NCBI GenBank assembly: GCA_964658655.1
Contig: CAZZZL010000011.1
Span: 1 to 64,000 of the forward strand
Reading direction: 5' to 3'
Length of the DNA: 64,000 nucleotides
Source: G963692885 sp964658655
Lineage (GTDB): Bacteria; Acidobacteriota; Terriglobia; Terriglobales; Acidobacteriaceae
Both the position numbers and the translations under genes were made by a program. How positions within the stretch are numbered: position 1 is the stretch's first letter; each line of letters starts with the position of its first letter. The notes beneath the pieces are model-generated. The model had not been told where the DNA came from. It saw only the letters and a list, made by a program, of their open reading frames with translations, and did not search any database. Shown here piece after piece: positions 16,752 to 24,673 of the stretch.

Positions 16752-17888
16752 TTAGAGGTTGCCGCGGGTTTCCTGTTCGCGTTCGATTGCCTCGAAGAGT
16801 GCCTTGAAATTGCCTTTGCCGAAGGAACGGCTGCCTTTGCGCTGGATGATCTCGTAGAAAAGCGTTGGACGGTCTTCCACAGGACGCGTGAAAATCTGCA
16901 GCATGTAACCTTCATCGTCGCGATCGACCAGGATGCCCAGCTTTTCAAGCTCCTCGATCGGTTCATCAATCTTGCCCATGCGCGTCTGCAGATCGGTGTA
17001 GTAAGCATGTGGGACTTTCAGGAATTCGATGCCCTGGTGTTGCAACTGGGTGACGGTCGCGATGATGTCATCGGTCGCGAGGGCCAGGTGCTGGATGCCG
17101 GGGCCATGATAGTACTCCAGGTATTCTTCGATCTGCGACTTGCGACGACCTTCCGCAGGCTCATTAATGGGGAATTTTACGCGGCCATTGCCGTTGGCCA
17201 TCACTTTGGACATAAGGGCGGAGTATTCCGTCGAGATGTCGGCGTCATCGAAGTGCTGATACAGGGAAAAGCCCATGATGTCCCCGTAGTAGTCGACCCA
17301 GCGGTTCATCTCGTTCCAGCCAACGTTTCCGACCATGTGATCGATGTGCAGCAGGCCAGTCGGGCGGGCCAGCGGATCGGTGGCAACGGCGCGATAGCCG
17401 GGCAAAAATGGTCCTGTATAGCGGCTGCGGTCGACAAAGGTGTGGACCGTGTCGCCATAGGCGGCGATGGTCGCCAGGTGAACCGTACCGTGCTCGTCTT
17501 TCATTTCGAAGGGTTCGCGGACACTGCGAGCGCCGCGCTTCGTCGTCTCGCGCCAGGATTGGCGAGCGTCATCCACCCAGAGCGCCACGTCACGGACACC
17601 GTCGCCATGGCGATGGATGTGGTCGGCAATCTCGCCGGCCGGGCGCAGCGGCGTAGTGAGCACAAAACGGATCTTGCCTTGCTGCAGCACATAAGACGCG
17701 CGGTCGCGCTGACCGGTCTCCGGACCGGCGTAGGCCACCAGGCTCATGCCGAACGCGACGCGGTAGAAGTATGCAGCCTGGCGGGCATTGCCAACGTAGA
17801 ACTCGACATGATCGGTGCCATTAAGGGGTAGGAAATCCTTGGCCGTCTGCACCTCGGGGTGCTGACGGCGATCAATCGTGGTTGCCAT
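16752..17888 (-). CDS. hpd: 4-hydroxyphenylpyruvate dioxygenase
   Basis: 378 residues, two vicinal-oxygen-chelate domains. It converts 4-hydroxyphenylpyruvate to homogentisate, the second step of tyrosine breakdown, using non-haem iron and O2. The three iron ligands can be seen: H184 in LLHIDHMVGNV, H266 in GIQHLALATDDI and E345 in LFYEIIQRKG. The C-terminus keeps the FGKGNFKALFEAIEREQ gate helix. Phenylalanine hydroxylase lies 2.6 kb away on the other strand. No hmgA or fahA is nearby. The start is ATG with CCAGGAGT upstream. Confidence 0.95.
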   Translation of the reverse strand: MATTIDRRQHPEVQTAKDFLPLNGTDHVEFYVGNARQAAYFYRVAFGMSLVAYAGPETGQRDRASYVLQQGKIRFVLTTPLRPAGEIADHIHRHGDGVRDVALWVDDARQSWRETTKRGARSVREPFEMKDEHGTVHLATIAAYGDTVHTFVDRSRYTGPFLPGYRAVATDPLARPTGLLHIDHMVGNVGWNEMNRWVDYYGDIMGFSLYQHFDDADISTEYSALMSKVMANGNGRVKFPINEPAEGRRKSQIEEYLEYYHGPGIQHLALATDDIIATVTQLQHQGIEFLKVPHAYYTDLQTRMGKIDEPIEELEKLGILVDRDDEGYMLQIFTRPVEDRPTLFYEIIQRKGSRSFGKGNFKALFEAIEREQETRGNL

Positions 17889-18175
17889 GTTCTATACTCC
17901 TGGCCCGTATTCGAGCTGATTTGGTTCGTGGCTCATGCGCGGAAGCAGTTGTGCTCGCGACCCATCACCATATATCAGTGCTGTGACGCCTGACTAGGGG
18001 CTTGCCGACGGCGTAGGGCGTACTGCGGATCTATACTTACGGGTCGATCGCTCGCGATGCGTAGCAACCCCGGATGGCTGTTCCAAAGATGGTATACAGG
18101 TGACAATGCAGGGGCTAAGCTGTACTGTCCTTTCAGCGCATGTTGGACGCCCCAGCGCCTTAAAGAAGGCCCTCC
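17889..18175. other. Non-coding region upstream of hpd
   Basis: The first part of a 516-bp stretch without an intact gene. It should hold the hpd promoter on the minus strand. Several open frames cross it on both strands, but none has protein-like composition or a ribosome-binding site. No RNA structure was recognised. Confidence 0.4.
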
Positions 18176-18348
18176 TTGGCCGATGATCCGCCTTTCTATC
18201 CGCAGAAGACAAAAAAGACGGGTCCCACGATTCAATCTGCCTTCACTGCTATCGAACCGTTCGCTCGGATAAGGAGCAGGATCTTGCGACGAGCGAGCGC
18301 TGTTATACCTGCGACCCGCGGGATACGCAGAGCCGGGCACGGAAATAG
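18176..18348 (+). pseudogene. Small zinc-ribbon gene split by a -1 frameshift at A_AAA_AAG
   Basis: Reading starts at TTG 18176, six bases after AGAAGG, giving LADDPPFYPQKTKK. At the heptamer A_AAA_AAG (18211-18217), set in the 0 frame, a -1 shift continues into DGSHDSICLHCYRTVRSD.., with a second CYTC pair and a stop at 18346, about 57 residues in total. The -1 frame has two CxxC pairs (CLHC and CYTC) spaced like a zinc ribbon, yet no start codon of its own before the stop at 18184. The 0 frame runs on without sense-like composition to 18373. This can be a real frameshift mutation, an assembly error in a six-A run, or programmed -1 slippage, since this heptamer is the classic bacterial slippery site. 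Confidence 0.55.
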
Positions 18349-18404
18349 GCTTCAGCGTTTGCTACCGCACTGACAAAAAAGTCTAAGAGTGAAAGCCTTG
18401 GTTC

Positions 18405-18563
18405 ATGATTGAGCCGCATGTAGTAAACGTGGACCGGATGAACGGGGACGTGGTCGTAAGTTTCGAAGACGGGGTCATTGCCCTGTATCCGGCCGCCCTG
18501 CTTCGAAGCATTCTGTCGCAGGCCCAGGTGTTTCCTGAAGCCGACGAAGAACCAGAAGACTGA
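18405..18563 (+). CDS. Small conserved-type protein of unknown function
   Basis: 52 residues, ATG 18405, weak GAGTGAAAG ribosome-binding site. The protein has a compact beta-hairpin core (DRMNGDVVVSFEDGVIALYPAALL) followed by an acidic tail (EADEEPED). The VxFEDGxxxLYPAxLL arrangement looks like a minimal DUF971-like or SH3-like fold, but this is only a resemblance. It lies between the zinc-ribbon gene and the convergent DUF6629 gene. Confidence 0.6.
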   Translation: MIEPHVVNVDRMNGDVVVSFEDGVIALYPAALLRSILSQAQVFPEADEEPED

Positions 18564-18616
18564 TTCGCTGCGACCAGCCAGACTTTTCAGGAGCGCGGCG
18601 CGGGACTTGATTTCTC

Positions 18617-19279
18617 CTAGAAGATGTCTGCGTATGCGAAGGGCCGCTCGCTGTGGCTGGTCCAGAAGTATCTCAGGATGATGACACTCGCAATGGCCGC
18701 ATAGGCACACCAGAGCGATGTGAACGCGAAGCGCCGCACGGCGATGACGATCATCAGAATACCAAGGTTGACGGCGCCGAAAAGGATCATTGCGCGCACC
18801 TTGGAGAAGAAGAGCGATCCGCACGTAGCAATCACGTAGAGGATGGCAAGAGTGGTGTTGTTAGTCGCCGGGTTAATGTAAACAATACTGTTCTGCTGCA
18901 CGTAGATATTCAACGGGTACGCCGCCAGTCCCCACAGCATGTAGAGCGTTGTCCCGCCGCCAAGGATGACGAACGGCAGCATACGCATACGGCTGGCGCG
19001 ATCCGGTTCGAACCAGAAAACGCTCAGCGGCAGCAGTAACGGAAGCAGGCCCTGCGCATAAATCACGAACGCCGCACCCATGTTGTGCGTGATGGTCGGT
19101 GACAGGATTCCGTCGAGCCCGAGCCAGACGAATCCCTCGATGAACTGGTGGAAGGCGAAAAGAGTTGGCAGCGCGGCAAAAAGCAATTCGCGCCGATGCC
19201 TTACGCGGGTGAGCGTGACCACGCCGATCGCTCCCAGTACGCCGCTGCCAACAAAGTTCGCTGCTGCTGAAAAGCACAT
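18617..19279 (-). CDS. DUF6629 family membrane protein
   Basis: 220 residues from ATG 19279 (GAGGGGC about 9 nt upstream), beginning MCFSAAANFVGSGVLGAIG, the diagnostic N-terminus of this family. About seven membrane helices. LLFAALPTLFAFHQFIEGFVWLGLDG in the second and third helices carries His and Glu that are typical of the group. Function is unknown. A longer frame reaches 19312 but would start with a GTG/TTG codon and only add ten residues. The gene is divergent from the luciferase-like gene. Confidence 0.8.
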   Translation of the reverse strand: MCFSAAANFVGSGVLGAIGVVTLTRVRHRRELLFAALPTLFAFHQFIEGFVWLGLDGILSPTITHNMGAAFVIYAQGLLPLLLPLSVFWFEPDRASRMRMLPFVILGGGTTLYMLWGLAAYPLNIYVQQNSIVYINPATNNTTLAILYVIATCGSLFFSKVRAMILFGAVNLGILMIVIAVRRFAFTSLWCAYAAIASVIILRYFWTSHSERPFAYADIF

Positions 19280-19385
19280 GGCCGATCCGCCCCTCTTGCC
19301 CGCTGCAATCACTATGACGCAAAAGCGTCTACAGAGTGCTCGGAAATGAAGCCCTTAGAATCGGAATGAGGGCACAGCTACAGAC

Positions 19386-20423
19386 ATGCAGATAGGGATT
19401 GATAGTTTTGCGGCTCGAATTGTAGATCCAGTGACGAATGTCCTGCTTTCGCCGGTCGAACGGATGCAGAATCTGCTTGAAGAGATGGAGCTGGCCGACC
19501 AGGTGGGGCTCGACGTCTTCGGGATCGGTGAACACCATCGGGCGGAGTTTCTCGACTCTGCGCCGGCCGTCATTCTGGCTGCCGCTGCAACGCGTACGAA
19601 GTCCATCCGCCTGGCGGCTGCGGTGAAAGTGTTGAGCGCCGATGACCCGGTGCGGGTGTTTCAGGAGTTTGCGACGCTCGACCTGATTTCGCATGGGCGC
19701 GCTGAAATTGTCGTGGGGCGCGGCTCGTTTATCGAGTCATTCCCGTTGTTTGGACTGCCTTTCGAGGACTATGACTCGCTTTTTACCGAGAAGCTCGACC
19801 TGCTGCTGAATATTCGCGAGAACACGCATGTCCACTGGTCTGGCAAGCATCGTCCAGCGCTGACCGGGCAGGCGGTGTTTCCGCGGCCGCTGCAGGAGAC
19901 GTTGCCGATCTGGCTGGGCGTCGGCGGGACCCCGCAATCGTTCGCCCGCGCCGGCGCGCTTGGTCTTCCGCTGATGGTGGCGATCATTGGCGGGGAGCCG
20001 CACCGCTTCCGGCCGCTCATCGATCTGTATCGCGAAGCAGCAAAGCGCGCCGGGCATGCCCCGGAGAAGCTGATCGTTGGCATCCACTCCATTGGCTTCG
20101 CCGGCGATACGACGCAGCAGGCCGCGGACGACTTCTTTCCGGGCTACGCACAGACCTTCACGCAGATCGGCAAGGAGCGCGGCTGGCCGCCCACCACCCG
20201 CTCTCAATTTGACGCACTGCGCGGGCCGACCGGCGCCTTGATCGTCGGGGATGCTGAAACGGTGGCGGCCAAGATGCTGTATGAGCACGAGGCTCTTGGC
20301 GGTTTGTCCAGGATGACCTTTCAGATGGGCGTTTCGATGATGTCCCATGCAAAGATGATGCACGCCATCGAAATCCTCGGAACCAAGGTTGCGCCGATCA
20401 TTCGCAAGGAACTCGGGCGCTAG
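19386..20423 (+). CDS. LLM-class flavin-dependent oxidoreductase (luciferase-like)
   Basis: 345 residues with a TIM-barrel bacterial-luciferase fold. Visible family blocks are MQIGIDSFAARIVDP at the start, GLDVFGIGEHHRAEFLDSAP (flavin-binding loop), VLSADDPVRVFQEFATLDLISHGRAEIVVGRGSF, and the closing ALGGLSRMTFQMG. The GEHHR and VGRGSFIESFPLFG motifs place it with the Atu2307/SP_0267-type group of FMN/F420 oxidoreductases. The substrate is unknown. No ribosome-binding site is evident before ATG 19386. It is 80 bp upstream of phhA on the same strand. Confidence 0.85.
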   Translation: MQIGIDSFAARIVDPVTNVLLSPVERMQNLLEEMELADQVGLDVFGIGEHHRAEFLDSAPAVILAAAATRTKSIRLAAAVKVLSADDPVRVFQEFATLDLISHGRAEIVVGRGSFIESFPLFGLPFEDYDSLFTEKLDLLLNIRENTHVHWSGKHRPALTGQAVFPRPLQETLPIWLGVGGTPQSFARAGALGLPLMVAIIGGEPHRFRPLIDLYREAAKRAGHAPEKLIVGIHSIGFAGDTTQQAADDFFPGYAQTFTQIGKERGWPPTTRSQFDALRGPTGALIVGDAETVAAKMLYEHEALGGLSRMTFQMGVSMMSHAKMMHAIEILGTKVAPIIRKELGR

Positions 20424-20503
20424 AAGCTGCGAGGGTTGACTTTGTCCTGTTGCGGATGCCAAGCTTTAGAGTTTTGTAGAGGACGCATTCTGGAAGGGAA
20501 GTA

Positions 20504-21280
20504 ATGGCGACAGATTTGGGTCAACTGCCAGGCGTGGCGATTTCGGATGAACGACTGGCAGCGGCGCGACCTTACCTGATCGATCAGGACTGGTCTGCCT
20601 ACACGCCAGCACAGCATGCAGTCTGGACCGAGCTTGTGAGCCGGCGCATGCCGGAGCTCGAGATGCATGCATGCGCCGAGTACCTCGATGGCTTCGAGCG
20701 CATCGGTCTCCGCAAGGACGCCATTCCTGACCTGGCCGCGGTCAACCGCCGCCTGGGTCCGCGTACCGGCTGGAGTGCACGGCCCGTGAGCGGCTATCTT
20801 CCGGCGCCTGCGTTCTTCGAAATGCTCGCGACCCGCCAGTTTCCCACGACCATCAGTATCCGCGGTATAGAGTCGCTCGAGTACATTCCTGAGCCGGATA
20901 TCTTTCACGATGTATTCGGCCATGTGCCCATGCACGCGCATCCGGTCTTCGCCGATTTCCTGCAGCACTATGGACAGGTATGTACACAGCTGACGACAGA
21001 AGAGGACCTGTTGAAGATGGGTCGGCTCTTCTGGTTTACCGTCGAGTTCGGCGTGATCCGCCAGCAGGGCGAGATCAAGCTGTACGGCAGCGGATTGATC
21101 TCGTCGCATGGCGAAGCAAGGTACGTCGTCGAAGGCGGACCAGAGATCAGGCCGTTCAACCTGGATGCCGTGATGGCCCAGGACTTTTCCATCTCCGAGA
21201 TGCAGCAGATTCTGTTTGCCGTCGAGTCGTTTGAAGAGATCTATGAGGCGACGGAGGAAGCCGAGCGAAGGCTGGGCTAG
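20504..21280 (+). CDS. phhA: Phenylalanine 4-monooxygenase
   Basis: 258 residues, the catalytic domain only, as in other bacterial PhhA proteins (no ACT domain). It makes tyrosine from phenylalanine with O2 and tetrahydropterin. The iron site is plain: H135 and H140 in PEPDIFHDVFGHVPMHAHP and E181 in FTVEFGVI. The pterin-contact region GYLPAPAFFEMLATRQFPTT is also kept. The ribosome-binding site GGAAGGGAAG is strong. The pterin-recycling dehydratase (phhB) is not in the window. With hpd it covers early steps of Phe to homogentisate breakdown. Confidence 0.93.
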   Translation: MATDLGQLPGVAISDERLAAARPYLIDQDWSAYTPAQHAVWTELVSRRMPELEMHACAEYLDGFERIGLRKDAIPDLAAVNRRLGPRTGWSARPVSGYLPAPAFFEMLATRQFPTTISIRGIESLEYIPEPDIFHDVFGHVPMHAHPVFADFLQHYGQVCTQLTTEEDLLKMGRLFWFTVEFGVIRQQGEIKLYGSGLISSHGEARYVVEGGPEIRPFNLDAVMAQDFSISEMQQILFAVESFEEIYEATEEAERRLG

Positions 21281-21413
21281 TCTGCAACTGCGGATGTGCC
21301 GTTTAGGCCGTCAGGCGATCCATTGTTACAGGATGGAAGGTTTTCGCTGATTGGGAAATCGCCTGCAACTTTAGATACACATGCAGAACTTTCTCTATCG
21401 AAAACAGGGGTCC

Positions 21414-22115
21414 ATGCGAGAGAATGCAGCAGGAGTCAGAACATTGCCGCGTATTCACTTTCACCAGCAACTGGAAGACCTGAAGAGCAAACTGCTCGCG
21501 ATGGCTGCGCTCGCGCAGCAGGCAGCCGAGTCGTCGGTGGAAGCCTACCTCCAGCGCGACCGCGGACTCTGCGAATATGTCTGGGAAAACGAAGCAGCGA
21601 TCAACCTGGCCCACCGTGAAGTAGACGAGATGGCCTATGAGCTGCTCGCAAAAGAGCAACCGATGGCAGTTGACCTGCGTTTCCTGCTCGCCGTCATCAA
21701 GATCAACGGAGATCTCGAGCGCATCGGCGACCAGTCCATGAGCATTGCCCAGCGCACGATCGATCTGCTGGATACCGAGAGTGTTCATCTTCCCGTGGAC
21801 ATTGCGGGGATGGGAAGCTATGCGGGAAAGATGATCCGTAAGGCGATCCAATCGCTGCTCGACGCTGATGCGGTGACGGCGGAAGCCGTGATCGCAATGG
21901 ATGACGAGATCGACCGCATGAACCGGATGGCGCACGAGGATCTGACAGAAGTGATGTTGAAGCGTCCCGACGCGAGCCTGCAGATTCTGAACGCGATTGT
22001 GATTGCGCGCAACCTGGAGAGGGTAGCCGACCACGCGACGAATATCGCGATGGATGTGATTTTCTGGGTGAGAGGTGCCGACGTGCGGCACCAGATCAGC
22101 CTGGCCGTCGATTAA
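21414..22115 (+). CDS. phoU: Phosphate-signalling regulator PhoU
   Basis: About 224-233 residues. It is an all-helical protein with two PhoU repeats, each with the E/DxxxD metal-binding motif (DLERIGDQSMSIAQR and NLERVADHATNIAMDV). PhoU links the Pst phosphate transporter to the PhoR kinase and dampens the Pho response. Start choice is open: ATG 21414 has AGGGG four bases upstream, while TTG 21444 has AGGAG at the ideal 8-nt spacing and gives LPRIHFHQQLEDLKSKLL, the family's usual N-terminus. No pst genes are adjacent. Confidence 0.88.
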   Translation: MRENAAGVRTLPRIHFHQQLEDLKSKLLAMAALAQQAAESSVEAYLQRDRGLCEYVWENEAAINLAHREVDEMAYELLAKEQPMAVDLRFLLAVIKINGDLERIGDQSMSIAQRTIDLLDTESVHLPVDIAGMGSYAGKMIRKAIQSLLDADAVTAEAVIAMDDEIDRMNRMAHEDLTEVMLKRPDASLQILNAIVIARNLERVADHATNIAMDVIFWVRGADVRHQISLAVD

Positions 22116-22224
22116 GTCTCTGTCTCGCGCGACAAACAAGCAGGTTAGAAGGTTTGCCCAGGCAGGAATGTCACGGTTGAAACCCCCCCGGTGCGCTTGC
22201 CCCTGCGCGATCCCCGGTGATTCA

Positions 22225-22599
22225 TCACGCGATCAGGCGGCCGGAGATCACTCCCAGGTAAACGGCGACATAACCAACGACGACACTCAGGCCGACATTC
22301 AGGAGTGCCACACCAATCTGCCCCTGCGTCGCTTTCGCAAACGTCTCATATTCGAATGTGGAGAAGGTAGTGTAGGCGCCGACGAAGCCGACTGGCAGCA
22401 GCAGGCGCCAGACAGGGTTGATGCTGGTTCGTTCGTCGAGCACCGTGATCAACAGTCCGATCAGGAAGCATCCGCTGACATTGATGGCAAACGTGCCATA
22501 AGGAAAACGCGTGCCAAAACGGGCGTAGATGAGGTTTCCGAGCCAGTAGCGGGCGATGGCTCCTGCCGCGCCACCGAGGGCTATCCAGAGATATTTCAT
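22225..22599 (-). CDS. crcB: Fluoride exporter CrcB/Fluc
   Basis: 124 residues, four membrane helices, a dual-topology homodimeric fluoride channel. Visible are the first helix ALGGAAGAIARYWLGNL with the conserved GGxxGAxxRY, the central GTFAINVSGCFLIGLL containing the key Asn and Gly residues, and the F-box helix GFVGAYTTFSTFEYET with Thr/Ser and Phe pairs that line the pore. Length is standard. GAGGAG precedes the ATG. No fluoride riboswitch was found upstream. Confidence 0.93.
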   Translation of the reverse strand: MKYLWIALGGAAGAIARYWLGNLIYARFGTRFPYGTFAINVSGCFLIGLLITVLDERTSINPVWRLLLPVGFVGAYTTFSTFEYETFAKATQGQIGVALLNVGLSVVVGYVAVYLGVISGRLIA

Positions 22600-22702
22600 C
22601 AGTGTGCTCGATCTCCTCGTTCAAAACATTGAAACTGTATATTCACGAAGGGTCAAGGCGGTAGCGTCGGGTATTCCGCCGGTGAATGCTTTGCAACGCA
22701 AT

Positions 22703-22734
22703 TGTCGCAGAGGCATTCCAACTGCTTTGCGACA
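22703..22734 (+). repeat. Inverted repeat in the YceI leader
   Basis: TGTCGCA (22703-22709) and TGCGACA (22728-22734) are exact inverted repeats with three further internal pairs, about 37 bp before the yceI-like start. It could be an operator between divergent crcB and yceI or a 5' leader hairpin. Confidence 0.4.
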
Positions 22735-22771
22735 GGTACAGGTCAGGTCATTCAAGGGATCAGGAGAAACG

Positions 22772-23494
22772 ATGCAGTCTGGGCAAATGATTCTTGCAGG
22801 AAACAAGAAAAGCCACCGGGAGTGGCGATCCAGATCACCGCGGTGCATGGCGATGTTCGCAGTCCTCACGGCGGCAGTCTCGACGATGAGTCACGCCCAG
22901 GCGCAGACGGCTGCCGCCGGTTCGCCTTCAGGCACAGCGAGCGCGAACACAGTAACAATCCATCTTGATCCCGAGGCGACGACGATCCGTTTCACGCTGA
23001 AGTCACTTCTGCACAGTGCGCGTGGAACGTTCAAACTGAAGGGCGGCGATGTCGTCACTAATCCTGCGACGGGTCTGGCCCAGGGCGAAGTGTTGATTGA
23101 CGCGGCAAGCGTTTCGACCGGCGACGCGGGACGCGACGAAAAGTGGCGCAAAGACATTCTAGGCAGCACGACGTACCCGGCGATCATCTTCCACCCCACA
23201 AAAATCGAAGGAATGAAGGCCGCTAAGACCGCACAGCAATTAAAGGCCAGCGGAACGTTAACGGTGAGAGGCCAGGATCACCCGGTGGACATGATCCTGA
23301 CGATGACCGCAGACGGAAAGAACGTCACCCTGTCGACGCACTTCGTTATCCCCTACGTGCAGTGGGGATTGCAGCAGGCGTCCGCGGGCATCGTCCGTTA
23401 CGACAGGCAGATCGTGCTGGACGTGGATGCAAAAGGTTTTTTGAAAAATGAAACAGCAGTGCCTTCCGCGCCGCCTGCGGCTGATTCTCAGTAG
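22772..23494 (+). CDS. YceI family periplasmic protein
   Basis: 240 residues from ATG 22772, backed by AGGAG six bases upstream. A signal peptide with a long basic N-region (NKKSHREWRSRSPR) ends near AQAQ around residue 46. The mature domain is a lipocalin-like barrel of the YceI family: ATTIRFTLKSLLHSARGTFKLKGGDV, then GDAGRDEKWRKDILGSTTYPAIIFHP with the family's R-x-x-K pattern, and SGTLTVRGQDHPVDM. Members bind isoprenoids such as polyprenyl quinones. Natural ligand unknown. A hairpin follows the gene. Confidence 0.85.
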   Translation: MQSGQMILAGNKKSHREWRSRSPRCMAMFAVLTAAVSTMSHAQAQTAAAGSPSGTASANTVTIHLDPEATTIRFTLKSLLHSARGTFKLKGGDVVTNPATGLAQGEVLIDAASVSTGDAGRDEKWRKDILGSTTYPAIIFHPTKIEGMKAAKTAQQLKASGTLTVRGQDHPVDMILTMTADGKNVTLSTHFVIPYVQWGLQQASAGIVRYDRQIVLDVDAKGFLKNETAVPSAPPAADSQ

Positions 23495-23506
23495 CTGACT
23501 TCAACA

Positions 23507-23542
23507 GAATGCCCCATTCCGCCTCGCAGGGATGGGGCATTC
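23507..23542. terminator. Hairpin between convergent genes
   Basis: An 11-bp perfect inverted repeat (23507-23517 with 23532-23542) with a 14-nt loop sits between the YceI stop and the end of the minus-strand gene. The T tail is poor, so it is a bidirectional stop or stabilising hairpin. Confidence 0.55.
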
Positions 23543-23569
23543 CTGTCAGCGCTAAAGACCCGGACGGCC

Positions 23570-23845
23570 CTACAGGTAGAACTGCCGGATCGCGTCATAA
23601 ACATACATGCCAAGGATCGCGGCCGACATGGCGCAGGCTCCGACCGCAAAGGCTTTGACTGCGGGCTGAATTTTACGCATGCGCTGCAGGAGCATGTCCT
23701 GTTCATCATGCTGGTGTTTGGAGGACTCGTCGAGGAACAGGCAATCTTCCTCATAACGGGTAAGGGTTCCGCGATAAATGAGGAGGGCCAGGAGTGCGAC
23801 TGTGATTCCGGCCCACACCATCCAGAGAAGCGACATCAGTGTCAT
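23570..23845 (-). CDS. Small two-helix membrane protein
   Basis: 91 residues. Helix 1 spans about 4-24 (LLWMVWAGITVALLALLIY), followed by a charged, acidic cytoplasmic loop containing EEDCLFLDESSKHQHDEQD, and helix 2 spans about 66-84. GAGGTG lies five bases before the ATG. The His/Asp/Glu loop could bind metal but nothing proves it. I do not recognise a named family. Confidence 0.6.
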   Translation of the reverse strand: MTLMSLLWMVWAGITVALLALLIYRGTLTRYEEDCLFLDESSKHQHDEQDMLLQRMRKIQPAVKAFAVGACAMSAAILGMYVYDAIRQFYL

Positions 23846-24062
23846 AGAGCACCTCGGATTGAGCGTTCAAGCCGGTCCGGGTGCCGGACGGTCAAAAGCA
23901 TGCCGTCCAGCAGAGGGGCCGTTCGGACTCGCACTATAGTCCTAAAAAATAACGATTGGGAAGTGATTTATAGGCACATCGCGCACCCTGGGGTAAGCAT
24001 CACACTGCAGGCACAGCCGCCGGTATTGAATCACCAGAATGGAAGCACGCAGAGGAGAGTCG

Positions 24063-24524
24063 ATGAACTTGACAGCTGCCGCTAAGTCTCACTTTTTGAG
24101 GGAGATGACCAGGGTATGGATGCCTGCGCTTCTGCTGCTCGGGTTGCAGGGCTGTGACGGTAATCCACCGACCCACCAGCAGGTACAGCAGCAGGCCGCG
24201 CAAACGACCGTTGCCGTGAAGCAGGATGCCAAAGCTGCCGTCGAAGCCACCCGAAAGGCTGCGGCTAATGCCGAGGCGGACGTTAATGACGTAGCCAGCG
24301 GGGTCAAGCAGGGGCTGCACGAGGACACTGCTAAGCCGGGCGACAAGATCAATCTCAACACGGCTACGCTGGTAGAACTCGCGATGCTGCCCGGCGTTTC
24401 CTTTACAAAGGCTGGGGACATCATCAAAAAGCGCCCCTATGTCCGCGAGCACGACCTGGTGAGCCGCGGTGTCTTGTCTGAAGCGGAATACAGCAAGATT
24501 GAACCGCAAATTACGGTTGAGTAG
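24063..24524 (+). CDS. Lipoprotein with ComEA-type helix-hairpin-helix domain
   Basis: 153 residues, ATG 24063 with GAGGAGA upstream. A lipobox (LLGLQGC, Cys near residue 31) should anchor it to a membrane. A long Ala/Gln/Lys-rich helical linker follows (QQQAAQTTVAVKQDAKAAVEATRKAAAN), and then a C-terminal HhH domain reading KINLNTATLVELAMLPGVSFTKAGDIIKKRPY, as in ComEA and other DNA-binding HhH proteins. It could hold incoming DNA in the periplasm. No other competence gene is beside it, so the role is inferred from the domain. Confidence 0.8.
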   Translation: MNLTAAAKSHFLREMTRVWMPALLLLGLQGCDGNPPTHQQVQQQAAQTTVAVKQDAKAAVEATRKAAANAEADVNDVASGVKQGLHEDTAKPGDKINLNTATLVELAMLPGVSFTKAGDIIKKRPYVREHDLVSRGVLSEAEYSKIEPQITVE

Positions 24525-24611
24525 CCGCGGTGTCCCTCTCTAATAGAGGCGCCCGATTTTGAGTCGTGAGCCACGCCCGGGCATCGAAGTGTTACAGAGT
24601 TTGCGAGCTGC

Positions 24612-24640
24612 TTGTATTGGGAGCGCACGCGGGCTAAACT
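24612..24640 (+). promoter_or_regulatory. Candidate sigma-70 promoter of the Fe-S carrier gene
   Basis: TTGTAT (24612-24617) and TAAACT (24635-24640) are separated by exactly 17 bp, 33 bp upstream of the gene, which has an AGGAGG ribosome-binding site at 24662-24667. Both hexamers are close to consensus. Confidence 0.45.
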
Positions 24641-24673
24641 TGAAGTTAGTTTGTTCTATCCAGGAGGATACGC

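Noticed and set aside
16731..17831. 366-codon plus-strand frame opposite hpd
   Set aside because: It is an exact antisense shadow of the well-supported hpd gene; no ribosome-binding site or family motif.
17975..18340. 121-codon minus-strand frame in the hpd upstream gap
   Set aside because: No ribosome-binding site, low-information composition, and it runs opposite the zinc-ribbon reading with its CxxC pairs.
21303..22139. 278-codon minus-strand frame opposite phoU
   Set aside because: Shadow of phoU, whose two metal-binding repeats are intact.
22600..22771. Fluoride riboswitch upstream of crcB
   Set aside because: The conserved GGNGAUGG-type core and pseudoknot strands were looked for on the minus strand and not found.
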